A stretch of DNA of 64,000 nt from Hyaloscypha bicolor E (GCF_002865645.1 NW_020194519.1:1423542-1487541), one strand, 5' to 3'. Counted from the stretch's first letter, positions 20,995 through 32,655 are shown. Numbers and translations: made by a program. Notes: generated by a model not told the origin, from the letters alone.

Positions 20995-21740
20995 ATGGTG
21001 AGTTAAGATATCAACCCCCCTTCTTATTACCCAGCTTTTTAGCGGACTTGAGTGTCTCAATTCGCGCCACAAACTTCCACCAAGATTTGCCATCGAATAC
21101 CTCGAGCTTCACATAACCCCAGCACAACACCTTCTCTGATCAGGCCTTTGGAGATGTCGTGAGCTGACAAATTGTACCACAGTCTGACGGAGAAGAACCA
21201 ACGTCCCCCGTGGTGGCCGAAGCCGACGAAGTCGAAGTCTCTGGAGATGCCGCATCCAAAGGTGCCACCTGCTGCTACTTGCGATACTCTGTTGTACGGT
21301 TCCTGACGATCTTTAGGTCAAATGTCTGTTCTCGATGCATTGCGAGGCGTTCTCAAGCTTGCTTTAATGCATGACGGCCTGGCCAGAGGCTTAAGGAAAG
21401 TCGATTGCTTCCAATCCGTCATTTCAATCCACTAACATCCTACTACAGAGAAGCATCCAAAGCACTGGATCGTCGCCAAGCACATGTTTGCATTCTCAAC
21501 GAAGCATGCGAGGAGGAGGCATACAAGAAGTTGGTTGTTGCGCTGTGCTCCGAGCACAAGATCCCCTTGATCAAGGTTCCGGACGGAAAGCAATTGGGCG
21601 AGTGGGCTGGTTTGTGTGTGTTGGACCGCGAGGGAAACGCACGCAAGGTTGTCAACTGCTCTTGCGTTGTCGTCAAGGATTGGGGTGAGGAGTCTCAAGA
21701 ACGATCCATCCTTCTCAACTACTTCCAGACTGAGCAATAA
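20995..21740 (+). CDS. RPS12: Small-subunit ribosomal protein eS12
   Basis: Exons are 20995-20997, 21183-21261, 21317-21395 and 21449-21740, giving 150 residues. The body [65 protein letters not shown] and [31 protein letters not shown] is unmistakably eS12, a 40S beak protein. Two oddities occur. Exon 1 is only the ATG, followed at once by a GTGAGT donor. The third intron (21396-21448) must start with GA (GAAAGT) to give the conserved GLREASKAL junction; its branch point (CACTAAC) and acceptor (TACAG) are normal. Splicing at the nearby GT (21401) instead would shift the frame and end early. Confidence 0.93.
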
Positions 21741-21965
21741 AGACAAATGGGTTGGTCAAAGGAGTTTGTTTCTGGCGGATAGACATCTGGCCATTGCTGT
21801 GGGTTTCCTTCCGATGTACTCTACTTAGGATGCATGATACGGGGGCAATTGAATTAGCATATGGGCATGAATCCAGGGTACTGCATGTGAGAAAGGAGGC
21901 ATGATATATTTCGACCTTGGTGAGATCCCACACGCCAGGCTCCACAAACTTTTGCCAGCCAGACC

Positions 21966-22473
21966 CTATTTCCGGCCTTCAACCATTACGATATGATACC
22001 CAAATCCAGTCTTGACTTCCACGTATTTCGGGTTTGCCAGAGTGCTGGCCTCAAGGTTGAAAGCCGCCTCCTCGAATGTAGGGTCCAAGTCGCCTCTCGT
22101 CTTCCATCCCAATGCGCCACCTGGATTGGAACATTAACACGCAGAATCCAAATCTGCAAGAAAACTTACCAGCTCTGGCTTTGTCCTCGGAAAACTCCTT
22201 TGCCACTTCGTCAAACTTTGCCCCGCCCTTTAATTTTTCGAGAGCTTCTTCTTTCTTGGCATGCTTCTCGGTCTGAGAGCTTGTCAGAGTTCCATCATCT
22301 CATCCTCATCGAGGTAGTTATACCAAAATGTGTCGAATATTGATCTGCTGTGCGCCCTTGACCTTCCCGCCTTTCTCTTCTTTGTCCTCGGCCTTTCCCT
22401 TCCCCTTTCCTTTCGCCGCACCTCCCTTATCTGCCGACTTCCCCTTATCTGCGCCTTTGCCCTTCGGTGGCAT
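21966..22473 (-). CDS. Par14/Pin4-type parvulin peptidyl-prolyl isomerase
   Basis: Exons are 22324-22473, 22170-22272 and 21966-22120, giving 135 residues. The N-terminus ([18 protein letters not shown]...) is a basic Lys/Gly-rich tail as in human Par14, thought to bind nucleic acid. The parvulin core follows: [56 protein letters not shown] and [18 protein letters not shown]. There is no WW domain, so it is not the Ess1/Pin1 type. It should catalyse prolyl cis-trans isomerisation, probably in nucleus and ribosome assembly by analogy with Par14. It is convergent with eS12 (226 bases) and divergent with the cysteine dioxygenase gene. Confidence 0.93.
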
Positions 22474-22824
22474 TGTATGAAGGTTGTATGCCGAAGATCT
22501 GCGAAGAATGTCGTGAATGAGGGGTTGAAATGGAGGGGCAGGAAGCAGCCCCACTAATAAAACGCCGAAGGCGGGACAATCTCCCGAGATTCAACTACAA
22601 AGAACAAACCTCGGAGTCACTTTTATTTATATTCTGTAAACAGTTTGTCCAACTTCGCGTGACTGTTGTTGTTTTACATATTATATGATTTTGTACATTC
22701 ACTTCATATAAAAGCAAGGCTTCTTTCTACTTTCAAACGCCATCTCAATTCATGGTCCTAAAAATTTGAAACAAATTTTTCCTGCCTCCAAAGAACCTTC
22801 TTTGTCAAACTTCATACTTCAATC
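22474..22824. promoter_or_regulatory. Divergent promoter between the parvulin and cysteine dioxygenase genes
   Basis: A 351-base AT-rich gap between outward-facing genes, with no open frame of note. Confidence 0.4.
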
Positions 22825-23572
22825 ATGGCTCCTTCAATAGCTCAGGATGCCATAGGATCTTGTACAAGAGTGACAGAGCCTCTCGACGCATTCCGCAGAC
22901 TCGTCTCAGACCTGTCCAGAATCCTCGGACCTTCATCAGGTCTTAATTCCGAAGACGTCGATGTGCAGAAGCTACAAATACTCATGGAAGAATATATCTC
23001 AAACGAGAAAGACTGGGCCAAGTACGCTTTCCCTGACTTCAGTCGCGGTTACACGCGGAACTTAGTCGATGAGGGCAATGGGAAGAGTAACCTCGTAAGC
23101 CTGGGTCGTTGATTAAATGAACACCAACTAATCATATGAAGTAGCTCGTTCTTGTATGGTCCCCAGGGAAGGGTAGCCCAGTACATGATCATGCTGATGC
23201 ACACTGCTTAATGAAAGTCCTCAAGGGCACTCTCAAAGAGACCCGATTTGACTTCCCAAGAAACAATGCCACGCCACCTGCAATTATTAAAGAGACAGTT
23301 TACCGAGACGGCCAAGTCACCTACATGGCTGATGAACTTGGATTGCACAAGATCTCGAACCCCGATCCTGTGAACGTTGCTGTGAGCTTGCATCGTAAGT
23401 GCCTTCTTTTCCTGGCTTAGGACCGAGCTGATGGTGACATCTAGTCTACACGCCACCTAATGCAGCACGATTTGGATGCAACATTTTCAATGAGCAGACT
23501 GGAAAGAGGTCGCATATCACGCAAAGCAATTTCTTCTCTATGTTTGGACGGAAGGTAGAATCAGAATCATAG
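22825..23572 (+). CDS. CDO1: Cysteine dioxygenase
   Basis: Exons are 22825-23094, 23145-23394 and 23445-23572, giving 215 residues, close to animal and fungal CDO length. The cupin iron ligands are visible: His104 and His106 in [10 protein letters not shown] and His158 in GLHKI. The residues that form the Cys-Tyr cofactor in mammalian CDO are also present, Cys111 (AHCLMK) and Tyr175 (SLHLYTPP), as is the second-sphere His173. The spacing His158 to Tyr175 equals the mammalian 140 to 157. The enzyme oxidises cysteine to cysteine sulfinate in the cytosol, the first step to taurine or sulfate. The end is well defined ([10 protein letters not shown]). No oddity. Confidence 0.95.
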
Positions 23573-24073
23573 AATTTCGATGATCAGGAAAAACAGCTAG
23601 CTCAATTTAACGAATCTTAGGATATCACTACGTTTTAGATTAGATTTGGGCATGCTGAAATCGGCATTACATGGGAAAGGCGTTCGGGATACGATAGAGG
23701 CGCGAGCCAATCTTGTTAGACTAGACTTTAGATAACTAAAACAAGTCATGCTCGACCTGTCAAATATGTCACCTGAATAATGTCCTCGAACCCTACACTA
23801 TACCCTATTCATGCTCGCACACTGAAAGTGTGCCTCCATAAACTCCTGGTTACCAATATGTCACCTGAATAATCGTTCCTTGAGTTCTATACTACGCCAC
23901 ATTCAAGCTCGCTCAGTCGAAGATTTGGATGCAATTCTAGCTTATACCTTCTGACATAGAATCTCAAACTCTCCCTCCTTCCCTCGCTGCGTCTTCAAAA
24001 ATTTTCCCCGTATATATCCATGTTCCACTCCCTCGACCGCTCTTCTCGTAGGCACCAGCACTCATCCGTCGAA
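23573..24073. other. Intergenic region
   Basis: No gene seen. Two partly similar stretches around 23766-23790 and 23855-23880 share ATATGTCACCTGAATAAT, a short local duplication. A TATA-like TATATATCC at about 24010 could serve the hypothetical gene that follows. Confidence 0.35.
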
Positions 24074-24617
24074 ATGGTCGCCTCTACCGTCGTACTCGTC
24101 CCCAAAACACCCACCACCAACTCCCAAAACGACCTCAGAAGTGAGAAGCCCGAGGTGATGCACTTTGATCTGGCACCCAGCAAAGGCGAGGCAGGTCCTT
24201 CCAACTATGGCCCACCCCCAGACACCAGTCACTTCCTCCCCACCACCGTCGAGAAAATTCTCGCCATGCCGTCTCCCAGTTTTGAAGCTACTCCCGAAGC
24301 AACCCTTCCAGACACTCCTGCCGATTCAAGAAAAGGCTCTGAAGGGGAAAGAGAAGGCTACCGCACCCGCCCCCACCACCGATGCTGATGTGAAGAAGCA
24401 AGAAGAAAAGAACAAGGAAAAAGAAGAGGCGGAGAAGTGGATTCAAAACTACATGTTGAAGCAGCGTGATGAAAAGCTGCTTAAGACGATTGACCCTGAG
24501 TATATCGAGATCATGCGCGTCTTTAGGGAGCAACAGGAGTTCGAAGGTCATGTGAGGAGAAGAGCAGAGGAGGCTGCTGGTGTTACCGCCGAGGGCACAA
24601 GGGCAAGTGAACGCTAA
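24074..24617 (+). pseudogene. Small hypothetical gene with an apparent frameshift
   Basis: The ATG at 24074 opens a frame (MVASTVVLVPKTPTTNSQN...) that stays protein-like, Pro/Thr/Glu-rich, to about 24335, then degrades and stops at 24388. The next frame (+1) becomes protein-like at the same place: EKALKGKEKATAPAPTTDADVKKQEEKNKEKEEAEKW, then a helical segment with YMLKQRDEKLLKTIDPEYIEIMRVFREQQEF, stopping at 24617. A one-base change in the A-rich stretch near 24330-24337 would join them. A 40-nt intron (GTGAGA at 24141 to CCCAG) could also bridge the frames, but it is shorter than normal here and makes the middle less protein-like. No known domain. It is a disrupted gene, an assembly error, or a very short intron. 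Confidence 0.4.
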
Positions 24618-24978
24618 AGCGGTTAGCTGTCTAGCGTCAGCGTTCGCAGGCTTAGATGCCTTTCGTACCTCATGTTCTGAAAAGAGAGTTCGCAATGGAG
24701 TTTCGGTTAGAAGATATGTCAGGTTTGTATTTATTTACCTTCTTGTTTTGGGGGGTTACCAGGTACACATGTTTGTTGAAAGAGGAGTATTGCGAATACT
24801 ATATTTCGCTCGCTAGGACCATCTCCTCAAAAGCTTCGAGAGACAAACACGGGCAAACTACTTATCGTGTCCTTATGCATGCATTTCTCATAACTCCATC
24901 TGAACGCCACCCAATGCTGTCATAACTCGTCGTTCGTAATCATCTTCATGATATGAACAAGGACTCTATGTAGACCAC
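24618..24978. other. Convergent intergenic region
   Basis: A 361-base gap between the small hypothetical gene and pus7. Nothing recognised. Confidence 0.4.
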
Positions 24979-27900
24979 TTATCTACGACCGCTGAAGTCT
25001 GGCTTGTAGGTCTTGACTCCCCCAGCCTTCATCAGCTCACGCAACGCCATAGTCGCGTATTGGCTGGAACCGAGACGGAACTTGACAACGACCGCGAGTC
25101 TAGATTCGACGAGATCATGAGGGTCAACTACAAGCTCATCGGTGGAATGGGCTTCTGGAACCGTCTCCATTGTGTTGGACATGTCCTCCGCGGAACGCTT
25201 CGGAGCTGGCTTTTGCGGAGATAGCTTGACACCACCATCGGAGTCCGAGAACGTGGTCGAATCGCTGGCGATTTTCTTGTGGCCTGTCTTAACGGAGGTT
25301 GACTCAATAATTTTGGCAGGCTCGGTGGAGGCACTCTGTGTGTTATCGACGCCCATGGCAGTTTTGACGATGGCATCCTTCTTGGCTGCGACATCGCCAT
25401 CGGAATCCTCCTTGTCAGCTGCGCCATCAACTCCTGGAATGATCACAGTTGATCTGAAACCAGTTCGACGACCTTCATTCTCCGCAGAGGTTTGAATCCA
25501 GGTATCCTTGATGACAGGTTGCTTGATGGTAGCGGGATCGATGTGCATCTGAGCCTCCCTTTGAACCTCTGCAATGGCCGCCGCGGCTTTATCCTCAGCA
25601 GCTAACTTTCCCGGAAGTTTCTGCCAAGCATTGAGCTGAGCTGAGCCGGCATAGATGGCCTTGTTGCGTTCGGCTTCTTGACGCGCACTGCCTCGATACT
25701 GAATCTGACTGCCCCAATTACCGCGAGATCCTCCACGGTTGCCGCCTCGCCCGCCGTGATTGTTTTGAGCACCAGTGTTGTGTCCATTTTGATTGCGGTC
25801 ATTTTGGGTGGGCTTCTGTTGGCTCTTTGGCTTGGACTTATCGAGCTTCTCCAGATCAGTCTCGACAAGCTGCTCGAGCTCCTCCTGATACGACTTCACC
25901 TCGAAGCTCAAGTTGTTGACCTTAGCCATCAGCTTTCTGTAGTTGCCGCTGAGGCTGAAATCCTTCTGGCTTCGGCGCATGTCCGCAGGATCGAGCCCGC
26001 CACCCTGTTCGCTAGCCATAAATGTCTTGTAGTAATCACCGATGTCGTTAAGAGGATAATCCATGTCGTAACCAGGGGTTGGCAGGACGATGTCGAAGAT
26101 TGTGTATTTGCCACTCCGGGTCTCCTCTGCAGTCAGGGCTCGAGCGCGCTCGTAGAGGTCATCGTGAGTAACGGCAATATCATCACCAGCCGCATGGATA
26201 ACAATCTCACCGTTCTCGTCGACCTCATCCTTTAAAGCCTCCTTGACACCTTGGGTATCAACAATGACAAGATCGCCCTCGATAACCTTGCTACCGTAGC
26301 GGGTCCAGCGCTCGCTTGCGACATGGTTCCACACCAAAGATTGGTAGGCATGGACGTACATAGTCCTCAAATTCCGGCTGATCGCCATAAGAGCCCCGAG
26401 ATTGTCGTTAGAAGTTCTTGAGTTGCCCAAGTGTCGAATGATAGCAGATTCAGCGGAGAACTTCCGGGGAAGCTTTTCCAACGCCTGACTCGATTTGCCG
26501 GTCGTCTTGAAGAGATGGATCGCATGGGCGCGAGCAACATCATCTCTGCTGCACGGGAACTCCAAGGGATCAAGGAAAGGGTTCAGAGCGCATTCCAACG
26601 CCTCCCCGCTGAATGCAAGGATCCCGTCCACTGCGCCTTTGAAGTCTCCTTGGAGGATCTTCTTACCGATGTCGTCAGTGCCAATGCTGTAGGTGCCAAA
26701 TCGTTGGAGGCCATAATAATTGATGAAGCCATGCTCCTGCAAATGCATGACCGCGAGACCAATAACTCTATTCGCGTACTCAACTCTATCCGAATCAGCC
26801 AGGTCAGAATCGTCACCGAAGTGGCAGTCTCGTAAAGTAATGACGAACTCGTTGCCAGCAAGCTCACCAAGCTCCAGCTTATGCTTCTCATGCTTGAAGT
26901 TACCGATTCTGGCATTTCGAAGATCACCGTTAAGTCTGGCAAGATTGCTCGCGTTTTGACGGAAGACGCTCACGCGTTGAACTGTCGCAGCTCGTCGATC
27001 CTTGGTTCCAGCAAAAGCGAAGTCTTTCGGCTTTACGTGAAGGCGGGTTGAGATGAATGATATAACCTCCATAGTATCCTTATTCTCCTTATAGAGTGAG
27101 AAGTGCAGATGCTGGCCACCAAGCTCATCCCAGCCAACCTTGCCTTTTGTTTGACCACTGTAACTCTGATTGCGATGGTTTTGTGGCTGAATTGTGCCAT
27201 CTTGACGCTTAGCAGCTTTCGGTGCAGCGGTAATCTTGATGGCGCCCTCATTCATCATTTGCGTCTCAAGATGAGAGTCGAAAATGCGGCGGACATCCTG
27301 GTGTAATCGACCTCGGACACTCTTGTCAGCGATCGGGTTTGAGAGAAGATGCCCAAAGACTGCCGGCTTAGCGTTAGGCTTCGAGAGGACCTTTCCATGA
27401 AATTGGATGATTTCATCCATCAGAGCAGCGCCAAAGTAGCTCGTCAGGATCTCTCGATCCGCGGATGAAACAACAAATGCTTGCTCCGTATCAGCGTTGT
27501 TGGTAGTTTCGATGTCTGTGGCTGCCGCTACTGATTTAGCTTCAGCGATGACCTGCCAGGAAATAGCTGCGATGCTCTCTTCTGGCTTAATATTGTTATG
27601 TGCCATGGAACCGGAATTGGCCTCAGCCTTTGTTGTGGGTTTCACGTTCTCATCGAGCTTGATGACTGTGGAAGAGGTTGTCTTATTTGAGATCGATGCA
27701 GCCTATGAAATGTCAGCGGATGTTTTCATTCCCAAACTTTGCAAAGACTCACGCCAGAGGGAGCATCGATAGTAGCTGATAAGACAGCAACCTTAGCCTC
27801 TTGGGCAACGTCCTTAGTTGTATTCTGCTATGACATCAGTTGAGTAGACTTTTGAAGCTGGCGCGCGGGACTGAAATGACAGTAGAGGTAAAGAGCAGAC

Positions 27901-28491
27901 AAGGCTTACCTTTGCCGCAGCCTTGAACGAGAGTGCTTTGTCATTGGTAAGGTGAACCACAGTGCCATCAGGCATGATTTCATTGACCATAAAGTCAGTG
28001 TATCTATACTGGCATCAGCAAGAGCATGTTGTAGAGTTATTTGGTGAAAGATTGAAAGAATGATGTCCAATCACGCTATCCCAGGTTGGGAGAGACGAAG
28101 GTGATGGCAGCCACCCAAGTGTGAGGAACAACACCCATCCCATCTTGGCTCCCACATTGGAAGAGAGGAGAACCACGTCAAGAAGCAGAGATTGAATGCT
28201 GCAAGCTTCCAAGATGACGGGAGAAAGACAGTAGCAGCCAGACACGTACCGTTGCTTCAGAGTTCCAGAGAAACCGGGGTTGGCGTCGTTCACGAAACAA
28301 AGGATTCCAACTTCAGATTCACGCTCAGGCTGAAAGCCACTGTCAACGATAGCCAGGTGGGTCTTTCGATCGTCCATTTTGGCGGGTTTGACAGGTTGCG
28401 TTGTCGTGATGGTGGAAGGAGTCTCAATTGAGATTTTTAGTCTTTTTGTTGGCGGGCCCGCGACCCCATTGTCAAAATCGGGCTTATCCAT
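24979..28491 (-). CDS. PUS7: Pus7 (TruD family) pseudouridine synthase
   Basis: Exons are 28250-28491, 27910-28003, 27753-27827 (or 27824) and 24979-27702, giving about 1044 residues. The N-terminus has a basic PPTKRLKIS patch, then YTDFMVNEI, the TruD entry motif. The catalytic motif AGTKDRRA (Asp near residue 372) is followed by NARIGNFKHEKHKLELGELAGNEFVITLRD and INYYGLQRFGT. These define the TruD superfamily; Pus7 modifies U13 and U35 of tRNAs, U2 snRNA and many mRNAs in the nucleus. Oddities: a long Ala/Lys/Thr-rich insertion before the catalytic domain, an RGG-type segment (NNHGGRGGNRGGSRGNWG) and a disordered stretch in the C-terminal half, which make it longer than yeast Pus7. The acceptor of exon 3 is ambiguous by three bases. 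Confidence 0.92.
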
Positions 28492-28828
28492 TTTGGGTTT
28501 AGCTAGTCCAGTCCCACATAGAACTCGCCCCGGTATTCAAAAGTGCGTTGCGTTCATATCAAACGCACCGTTTTCAATTTGGAAGGACACACGATGTTCG
28601 ATGAGTTAGAAGAAAGACCTCCAGTGTTATAAAAACTCGGCTACAATGATGCGGCCGCTAGTGAAGACTAAAAATCACCGTGCACTCCTTTGCCGAGTCA
28701 TGTAATGCCACCGACGCCACCCACGCCACGCCACCGTGATAATACATATACCGAGGTTGACCCAGCCCCTGAATTTCAACAACCTCAATCCAGTAAACCA
28801 CTGCAAAACCAAAGCCATACCTGCCCAA
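28492..28828. other. Intergenic region upstream of pus7
   Basis: A 337-base gap holding the pus7 promoter and the 3' flank of the SRA-YDG gene. No gene. Confidence 0.4.
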
Positions 28829-30742
28829 TTAGTCTTGGGACATGATCCTCTTCCTTGTGATCAACTTGTACCTTGGAAAGCTGGCTTCGAGAGCCTTCTT
28901 TTGTATATATTCCTCCTTGGCCATGCGTTGCGCATCCAGGAACTCTCTCCACTCACTATATGCCACATCCCCCTGACCAGCTCGAATCTGCTCTCCAACA
29001 ATCCGAATGTATAGGGCCCAATCATCCATTTGCGAAGGCGTCAGAGGCAGAATGATATCGTTGATTGGCTTCTGCCCGGTGGCTCTCTCTAGAACGAGCC
29101 TACATTGGTAGATATTGTTATTCTGGTCGACGAGTTTGTGGCCGTATTGTTTGACAACATGCCTTGACCTGGTCAACGCGAGACGTTCTGCGGCTTTTGG
29201 GGAAGAAACCTACAATCCGTCGTATCGAACACCGATCTTCGGTGCGAATTTGCTTTTCAGAGCATGCCCTCGCAAAATTCTGATCGGACCCCCACGATTC
29301 CCTAATATACTGAAGGGCATCTCTTTACTTGTACCTCTTTTGGTGTATTCATACATGTTCAGCGTTGGGCCTTCGACTTCTTCCCCCGTGAGCAATGGCA
29401 GCGCGGTAACATTGTACGGCCCTTTTGTTGCCTTCTCATCCGTTCCTCCAACAATGCCATCACGGAACGCGCAGGCTATATTTAACCACCAGCTAGGTTG
29501 ATCGGTCAATGTTCTGCCTTTGAGTGGTAGAGTGGATGGTATACCTTCCAACTTCGAAGCCGACGTCACCTTGGTGGTGTGAAACGGGCTCATTGCGTGC
29601 AACCAACCAAATCTTGTCATTCTTCCAATCCTCCACGTTCAATGTCACATCGCGGAGCGCTCCTTCTCTTATGTCCTTGATTCGAATGTAATCAATCGAG
29701 AAGTACCTGCTTGAAGTTAACATTGGATGTACCCGAACTCGGGGAACAATCAAAACCTACTCTTCCTTGAACCTTTGCTGCCACTTATGTTGGAGAGAAG
29801 TTGCGCGTGAGAAGATCTCCTGAATGCTCGCTTCTGAGATTGCTATATTCTTGGTCGTTTGGGACAATATAGCGTCAAGAGTCTTGTCGAAATATGTCAT
29901 TGCTATCAAATCTAGGCCGACTGCAGTACTCTTGGATTGTTCATCGAATAAGAGCGCTTTGAGTATTTCGGACAGGATTTCTAAAGGTGCGCTGGGAAGA
30001 GACCCCAGCTGCAAGGCCTCGCGTACAACATCCGTCAATTCTCTAAGTGTCTCAATATTCCAGTCATCGTCGGTGCTTTGAGTTGATCTGTAGGATTCCA
30101 CCGAGGCTGCAATAGAAGTAGATCTGGTCATTGAGGTTGGTGAAGTTGTGAAAGGTATCGGAGCTGTTTGGGTCAATGTCCCAGGTCGGCGGGGAAATAT
30201 CGGAAGTACTTACAAAGTCTCGCCCCATAGCTCTTGGGAAGGTCTGCCCATCCATCAAAGCTTGCATCGTGATCATGATCCCCGATACTGGAACAGGGAC
30301 GAGGTGTGACATTAGGATCGAAGGAATTTGGTGATTCACAAGAGGAAGGGCTTCCGGGTCGGTCTATGTCCAAGAAGCCCAGCTCTGCAGATGGGAAAAG
30401 GAACTCTTCATTGTCCCTTGAATACAAGGGCATTGAAGGAGCAGTACCGCTCTCTTCATCGTTTTTTGCAGGCGAATACTTCGTGGGCGAAACATCCCGA
30501 GATATCGAATAGGGGGGAGATGTTGTGGTTATGCAGCTGGCAGCCGTCGAATCATTCTCCCCATCGAAGTTGGTACATTGAACGGAGATAGTAGAAGTGG
30601 CAATCGGTGAGACAAGAGTTCTGTTGGCATCTGATTTGATGCTCAAGCTGCCGACACCGCCTTCGATACTGGCGAACGGGTCATGAAAGACCGGTGGTGA
30701 AAAGGCTGGGAGGTGCTTCTCATATTTGTCATTCGACCCCAT
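28829..30742 (-). CDS. SRA-YDG domain protein with long disordered N-terminus
   Basis: Exons are 30214-30742, 29761-30163, 29545-29706, 29214-29492 and 28829-29168, giving 570 residues. All junctions keep frame. The first 200 residues are Ser/Pro-rich and disordered. A helical middle region follows (DVVREALQLGSLPSAPLEILSEILKALLF). The C-terminal half has the SRA order: SWWLNIACAFRDGIVGG, GPYNVTALPLL, YEYTKRG, then GGPIRILRGHALKSKFAPKIGVRYDGL, the YDG signature, then QYGHKLVDQNNNIYQCRLVLERATGQ. SRA domains flip and bind modified cytosine in UHRF1 and plant KYP; fungal stand-alone versions are little studied. No RING, PHD or SET domain is visible. The start at 30742 is the first ATG of the frame; further upstream exons cannot be excluded. 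Confidence 0.7.
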
Positions 30743-31868
30743 TTCGAGGAACGCTGCAGGTTTCAAGGTGGTTGCGCAAGCGTCCGGCTCCGTGTGGGTA
30801 AAATGGAAAGTTGTTGAGTTCCGAAGTTTGGCGCTGAGGGCGGATGTGAGTGACTGAGGGAAGGTGCGGCCCCGATGCAGTAGTTTTACCAATCTCAAGG
30901 CAGGTGCAGCTTGATTATTCCAAGAAACTGCGAGCAATCAACTTCTTCAAATTTGCTTTGTTTCCAATTCGAGAAAAACACCCTGAAGAGCGATGGAGTA
31001 ATTGAGTTGACTGTGTCATTTGTGTTTCTAGTATTCCTGCCAAAGCTTCAGGAACTGGCCGGAATCCGTGAAATGGCTTAGAAAGTCATATAGTGTCAAT
31101 ACAATCTCATTCTGTTCTCTCCGTCAGCCATCAAATTCATAATTCACACAATAATTTTGTGGGATTTCGTTCATGTGAAGCCAGTCATCGGACTCCCGGC
31201 CATCAAATGCAACTCACACCTGGGAGAATTGGGGGTTAAGTTTGGATGCCCTCCGCTTTTTGGCACTTTTGGTAAGGCTTATGGCCGTAGATATCCAGTT
31301 TGATGTTGGATCGAAGGAATCACGTCTGGTACGTAAATGTATGGAGTGCCGATGAAGATTCAACAAACTCTGCCTTTTTAGACATTTAATTTTCTCAATG
31401 GTAATTTTTTAGAACATGATTTGGGATGAATGTGCTTACCATTTCAGGCAATATTTAATCCCTGAGTGACAGAGTAACGGACCTTCATCCTACTCTGAAA
31501 TAAACTGGTATTCCCTCAAGATCCGAACTTCCGGACATGCCTCGTCCTTTCAAGGGACAATTTTCGGTCAACCAGACGTTTTAAATCGATTCGACTCAAA
31601 GAAGACAACTATAGATTTACAAGAAGATATACGATTCTAGGTACAGCAGAGCCCAAATGGGCATCTTGAATACCGACTGAGAAACCACCCTGTTTGCAGC
31701 CCCTTCCCACGACTCCTATTAAGAATGCTCATTGGCTGTGTAGCTGCCGAGGTTGAAAGGTCAAGCGAAGTGAGGATTAGTAAAGTAAAACCCCATCTCT
31801 CGAACACCATCAAGCTTTTTCCTTCCTTTCTATTTTACAGAACCTGAAAACAGTCATTTTATATCACC
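30743..31868. other. Intergenic region, no gene recognised
   Basis: About 1.1 kb between the divergent SRA-YDG and ABM-domain genes. The SRA-YDG frame stays open to about 30937, but with no ATG; the remainder has no open frame worth reporting. Confidence 0.4.
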
Positions 31869-32295
31869 ATGTCTTCTCAAATCAACCTAATTGCCATTAT
31901 CAGCCCCAAAGCTGGGAAGGTAGAGAGAGTAGGAACCCCGCTACCCATGACCCTCACTTACTCACATTTTCTTAGGTAGTGGAATTACTCAATGGAGTGT
32001 CACAATATGTCCATAAAAATGAGCCTGGGACTACAAGATATCAGATCAACGTAGAGACGAACAAAAAGTCTGGTGTTGAAGAAGTAATCATGTTTGAAAG
32101 GTCTAGTCCCCCTCCCATTTGCACATTGACGCATGACTGAAAGCTTCCAGCTACAAGGACAAGGCAGCTCTGGGAACTCATGGATCATCAGATGCATTCA
32201 AAGCTTTCCAGAAGATACTCAAAGATGAGGCTTTAATTGGAGCCCCGATGCAGTTAAAGTTCGTGAAAGAGGCTGGGGGTTTTGCTAGGTTGTAA
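31869..32295 (+). CDS. Small ABM-domain (antibiotic biosynthesis monooxygenase-like) protein
   Basis: Exons are 31869-31919, 31976-32100 and 32151-32295, giving 106 residues. The sequence MSSQINLIAIISPKAGK-VVELLNGVSQYVHKNEPGTTRYQI, then VIMFERYKDKAALGTHGSSDAFKAFQKIL and MQLKFVKEAGGF, has the dimeric ferredoxin-like ABM pattern (EPGxxxY, ERYxxxxAxxxH). Such proteins are cofactor-free monooxygenases or quinol/stress-related enzymes; the substrate cannot be read. Length is right for a single ABM domain. The introns sit between beta strands. Confidence 0.85.
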
Positions 32296-32655
32296 GGAGG
32301 GCAATGACCTTGTTAGAACAGAGGGAAGCCTACAATGTAACAGAATGAATGTTCTCTTTCCGCTGATCTTCGATCTTAAATGTGTCTCGCCTGCTCGCTT
32401 TTCCTTGTCAATTTTGCTTGCGATTTGCGATTTGCGATGAAAACGCGAAGATACTCCACAATGAGCCGCGCTTGTGCTTTCCTTCACATCTTACAGCTCC
32501 TTCCTTCCGAAAGCCTCAACCTCACAATTAGCTTTACGTTGACCTAAAGCGAAGTTGGCATGGCTTTCGTCTTGCCCAGCGTTCCTTCTTTGATGTTGGT
32601 CAGTCGACAAAACCTCCTTTGCTGTTATTGCTCTCGTCCTCTTACTACTTGCAAG
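32296..32655. other. Intergenic region
   Basis: A short gap between the ABM gene and the methyltransferase-like gene. An in-frame ATG at 32560 would extend the next gene by 32 residues but gives an unusual Cys-rich start. Confidence 0.35.

Noticed and set aside
21488..21688. Plus-strand frame following canonical splicing at 21401 in the eS12 gene
   Set aside because: Using the GT at 21401 shifts the conserved eS12 sequence out of frame and ends early; homology clearly supports the other frame.
29514..29544. 31-nt intron in the SRA-YDG gene
   Set aside because: Phase fits, but it is too short; a 52-nt intron from the same donor to the acceptor at 29493 also keeps phase and gives a better domain sequence.
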